NCBI GenBank assembly: GCA_004562175.1
Contig: SFRS01000048.1
Coordinates: forward strand, 1 to 12,483
Origin: a bacterium
GTDB taxonomy: Bacteria > Bacillota > Negativicutes > Acidaminococcales > Acidaminococcaceae
Direction of reading: 5' to 3'
DNA: 12,483 bases
In this document: piece by piece, positions 11,371 to 12,483 of the stretch
Layout of the letters: every line of letters begins with the position of its first letter
How positions within the stretch are numbered: the stretch's first letter is position 1
The notes under the pieces: model-generated
What the model saw: the letters and a program-made list of their open reading frames with translations, nothing else
Told to the model about the DNA's origin: nothing
Database searches by the model: none
Position numbers and translations under genes: made by a program

Positions 11371-11382
11371 GAACATTTGTCC
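11371..11382. promoter_or_regulatory. LexA-like SOS box upstream of uvrB
   Basis: GAACATTTGTCC differs at one base from the Gram-positive LexA (DinR) core GAAC-N4-GTTC. It lies 11 bases upstream of the -35 box of the uvrB promoter. uvrB and uvrA are classical SOS genes, so the position makes sense, although a box upstream of -35 would repress less directly than one over the promoter core. The outer bases (A and T) do not extend to the full CGAAC/GTTCG form. Confidence 0.45.
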
Positions 11383-11402
11383 TTCTTTTAAAATATACGG
11401 AC

Positions 11403-11439
11403 AATATAAAAAGCGCAGCAGTCTGCTGACTACTACGCT
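11403..11439 (-). terminator. Intrinsic terminator of the queT-queF operon
   Basis: Read on the minus strand, AGCGTAGTAGTC, loop AGCA, GACTGCTGCGCT forms a 12-pair stem with two G.U wobbles, followed by TTTTATATT. On the plus strand the same two positions would be C.A mismatches and no T-run follows, so the terminator is directional and fits queF, whose stop is 74 bases upstream. It also insulates the uvrB promoter from read-through. Confidence 0.8.
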
Positions 11440-11461
11440 GTTATAAGCTTCTGCAAGGGTT

Positions 11462-11518
11462 CTTGGTTACGAACGCCAAGCGCAACTAAGGCTTGCTTAC
11501 GAAGGTAAGTGCTTAGCG
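11462..11518. repeat. Two tandem small hairpin repeats at the queF 3' end
   Basis: The 12-base sequences at 11462-11473 (CTTGGTTACGAA) and 11492-11503 (CTTGCTTACGAA) differ at one base and lie 30 bases apart. Each sits in a small hairpin: CTTGG (11462-11466) with CCAAG (11476-11480), and CTTAC (11496-11500) with GTAAG (11505-11509), the latter enclosed by CTAAG (11486-11490) with CTTAG (11512-11516). The outer arm contains the queF stop codon. It is upstream of, and separate from, the T-run terminator. Its role is unknown; RNA 3'-end protection or a dispersed repeat are possibilities. Confidence 0.5.
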
Positions 11519-12010
11519 ATTATTAATATTTTCCGGGTACATATCGTGCATAAAGAGGCGCTTTTTCGCCACTGCCTCCCATTCGGTGCCCAACTTGCCA
11601 TGGTTGGCATAGGGGTCAATGGACAGGCCTCCGCGGGGCAGGAATTTTCCCCAGACCTCGATGTATTTGGGGTCCAGCAGCTTAATCAAATCCTTCATGA
11701 TAATGTTCACGCAATCCTCATGGAAATCGCCATGATTGCGGAAGCTAAAGAGATACAGCTTCAAGGATTTGCTTTCCACCAGGCGCTCATCGGGAACGTA
11801 GGAAATATAAATGGTGGCGAAATCAGGCTGGCCCGTCATAGGGCACAGGCTGGTGAATTCGGGACAATTGAATTTGACAAAATAATCGTTATCGGGGTGC
11901 TTGTTGGGGAAGCTTTCCAGCACCTCCGGAGCATAATCACTTTTATAGGCAGTTTTGTGGCCTAAGAGGCTCACGCCCTGCAGCTCTTCCTTGCTTCTAC
12001 CACTGGTCAT
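11513..12010 (-). CDS. queF: NADPH-dependent 7-cyano-7-deazaguanine (preQ0) reductase
   Basis: QueF reduces the nitrile of preQ0 to the aminomethyl group of preQ1 with NADPH, a step of queuosine synthesis in the cytoplasm. The 165-residue protein is of the short, unimodular type found in Bacillus subtilis. The catalytic cysteine is Cys56 within [14 protein letters not shown], with the proton-donating Asp63 in the same motif; the QueF signature ESKSLKLY is at 79-86; the substrate-binding Glu98 is in [10 protein letters not shown]; and the C-terminal [13 protein letters not shown] and SIDPYANHG are present. The start ATG shares its A with the TAA stop of queT, and a strong AAGGAGG lies nine bases upstream inside the queT end, so the two are translationally coupled. 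The last bases of the gene form part of a hairpin. Confidence 0.97.
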   Translation of the reverse strand: MTSGRSKEELQGVSLLGHKTAYKSDYAPEVLESFPNKHPDNDYFVKFNCPEFTSLCPMTGQPDFATIYISYVPDERLVESKSLKLYLFSFRNHGDFHEDCVNIIMKDLIKLLDPKYIEVWGKFLPRGGLSIDPYANHGKLGTEWEAVAKKRLFMHDMYPENINNR

Positions 12011-12483
12011 TATTTATTACCTCCTTCAAGAGCAAAAAAACGGCCTGCGCCCACGCGCTCAAGGGCAGATACCAGCATGTAGCTGGCGATGCCGCTGATG
12101 CATTGGCCCACCAAAAGGCTGGAGGCCAAAAGCCAGTAGGGCAGATTTAGAATCGGTGCCAACCACAGGGGCACGGCGAGGCCCGGTACGAAGGTTACGG
12201 CCAGCCATACGATCCAGTTGCCGCAGCCATAACGCTTGGCGAGCACGATGAGGCCCGAGGTAGCAATACCCACCAGGCCGCCGCCGATGATATCGGGCAA
12301 GCCCAAGCCACCCATAACGGTGTTGCTAATCACATTGGCGAGACCAAAGGGTACGACTAAAAAGGGAAATAATGCGCTCAAGCCATATAAAGCGGTGGCA
12401 ATGCGGATTTGGTACTGACCAAAGGCAAAGGTTTGGGTGCACATCATGACCACGATATAGAGTGCAATGCACAAAGCAGAAAA
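12010..12483 (-). CDS. queT: Queuosine precursor transporter QueT, 5' end outside window
   Basis: This is a small, very hydrophobic membrane protein with about five or six membrane segments, of the QueT family, thought to be the substrate-specific component of an energy-coupling-factor transporter for queuosine precursors such as preQ0 or preQ1. The conserved N-terminal region is visible as [12 protein letters not shown] followed by a hydrophobic stretch, and [16 protein letters not shown] after it. The frame is still open at the right edge (Phe-Ser-Ala before the first possible start, TTG at 12474), and family members begin about ten or more residues earlier, so the start most likely lies outside. 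It overlaps queF by one base, and the shared pathway supports the assignment. A preQ1 riboswitch would be expected upstream, beyond the window. Confidence 0.8.
   Translation of the reverse strand, partial: FSALCIALYIVVMMCTQTFAFGQYQIRIATALYGLSALFPFLVVPFGLANVISNTVMGGLGLPDIIGGGLVGIATSGLIVLAKRYGCGNWIVWLAVTFVPGLAVPLWLAPILNLPYWLLASSLLVGQCISGIASYMLVSALERVGAGRFFALEGGNK

Overview
This is a chromosomal window from a bacterium, most likely a member of the Bacillota. The ribosome binding sites are strong (AAGGAG-like), the promoters are sigma-A-like, and the excision-repair and queuosine genes resemble their Gram-positive counterparts. The balanced base composition and the presence of a fused TRAP permease suggest an anaerobe of the Negativicutes (Phascolarctobacterium/Acidaminococcus-like). 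That placement is an inference from general resemblance, not from a marker gene. I see no rRNA, tRNA, insertion sequence, phage gene or CRISPR array.

Layout, left to right. (1) Positions 1-944, minus strand: the N-terminal part of a 4TM/12TM-fused TRAP transporter permease that runs off the left edge. Its promoter (TTGTCA, 17 bases, TATAAT) overlaps a 15-base near-palindrome. (2) Positions 1191-3567, plus strand: a divergent two-gene unit. It holds an unrecognised 364-residue protein with a phosphoribosyltransferase-type PRPP loop, followed after 34 bases by a clear cytosine permease, CodB. A hairpin terminator at 3611-3649 closes it and also serves the convergent minus-strand operon. (3) Positions 3663-11228, minus strand: uvrB, uvrA, uvrC, yaaA in that transcriptional order. 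This is the complete UvrABC nucleotide-excision repair set plus the peroxide-stress protein YaaA. A good promoter and a LexA-like box lie upstream of uvrB. (4) Positions 11513-12483, minus strand: queT (truncated by the right edge) and queF, with stop and start codons overlapping, for uptake of queuosine precursors and reduction of preQ0. Their terminator lies at 11403-11439.

How the genes work together. UvrA2B finds lesions, UvrB opens and verifies the strand, and UvrC cuts on both sides. YaaA, distal in the same unit, limits iron-driven oxidative DNA damage in E. coli, so the operon plausibly joins repair with prevention. QueT and QueF supply preQ1 for tRNA modification. CodB imports cytosine, and the linked PRTase-like protein may act on that base or on a related one, but its substrate is unknown.

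The most unusual structures are: a 100-nt, almost continuous hairpin between uvrB and uvrA that includes the end of the uvrB coding sequence and whose wobble and G.A pairs work only on the strand opposite to the genes; the uvrA-uvrC junction, where uvrA runs on into uvrC and uvrC lacks a normal start; a pair of tandem hairpin repeats at the queF stop codon; and the PRTase-like/codB pair. None of these amounts to a demonstrated new system.
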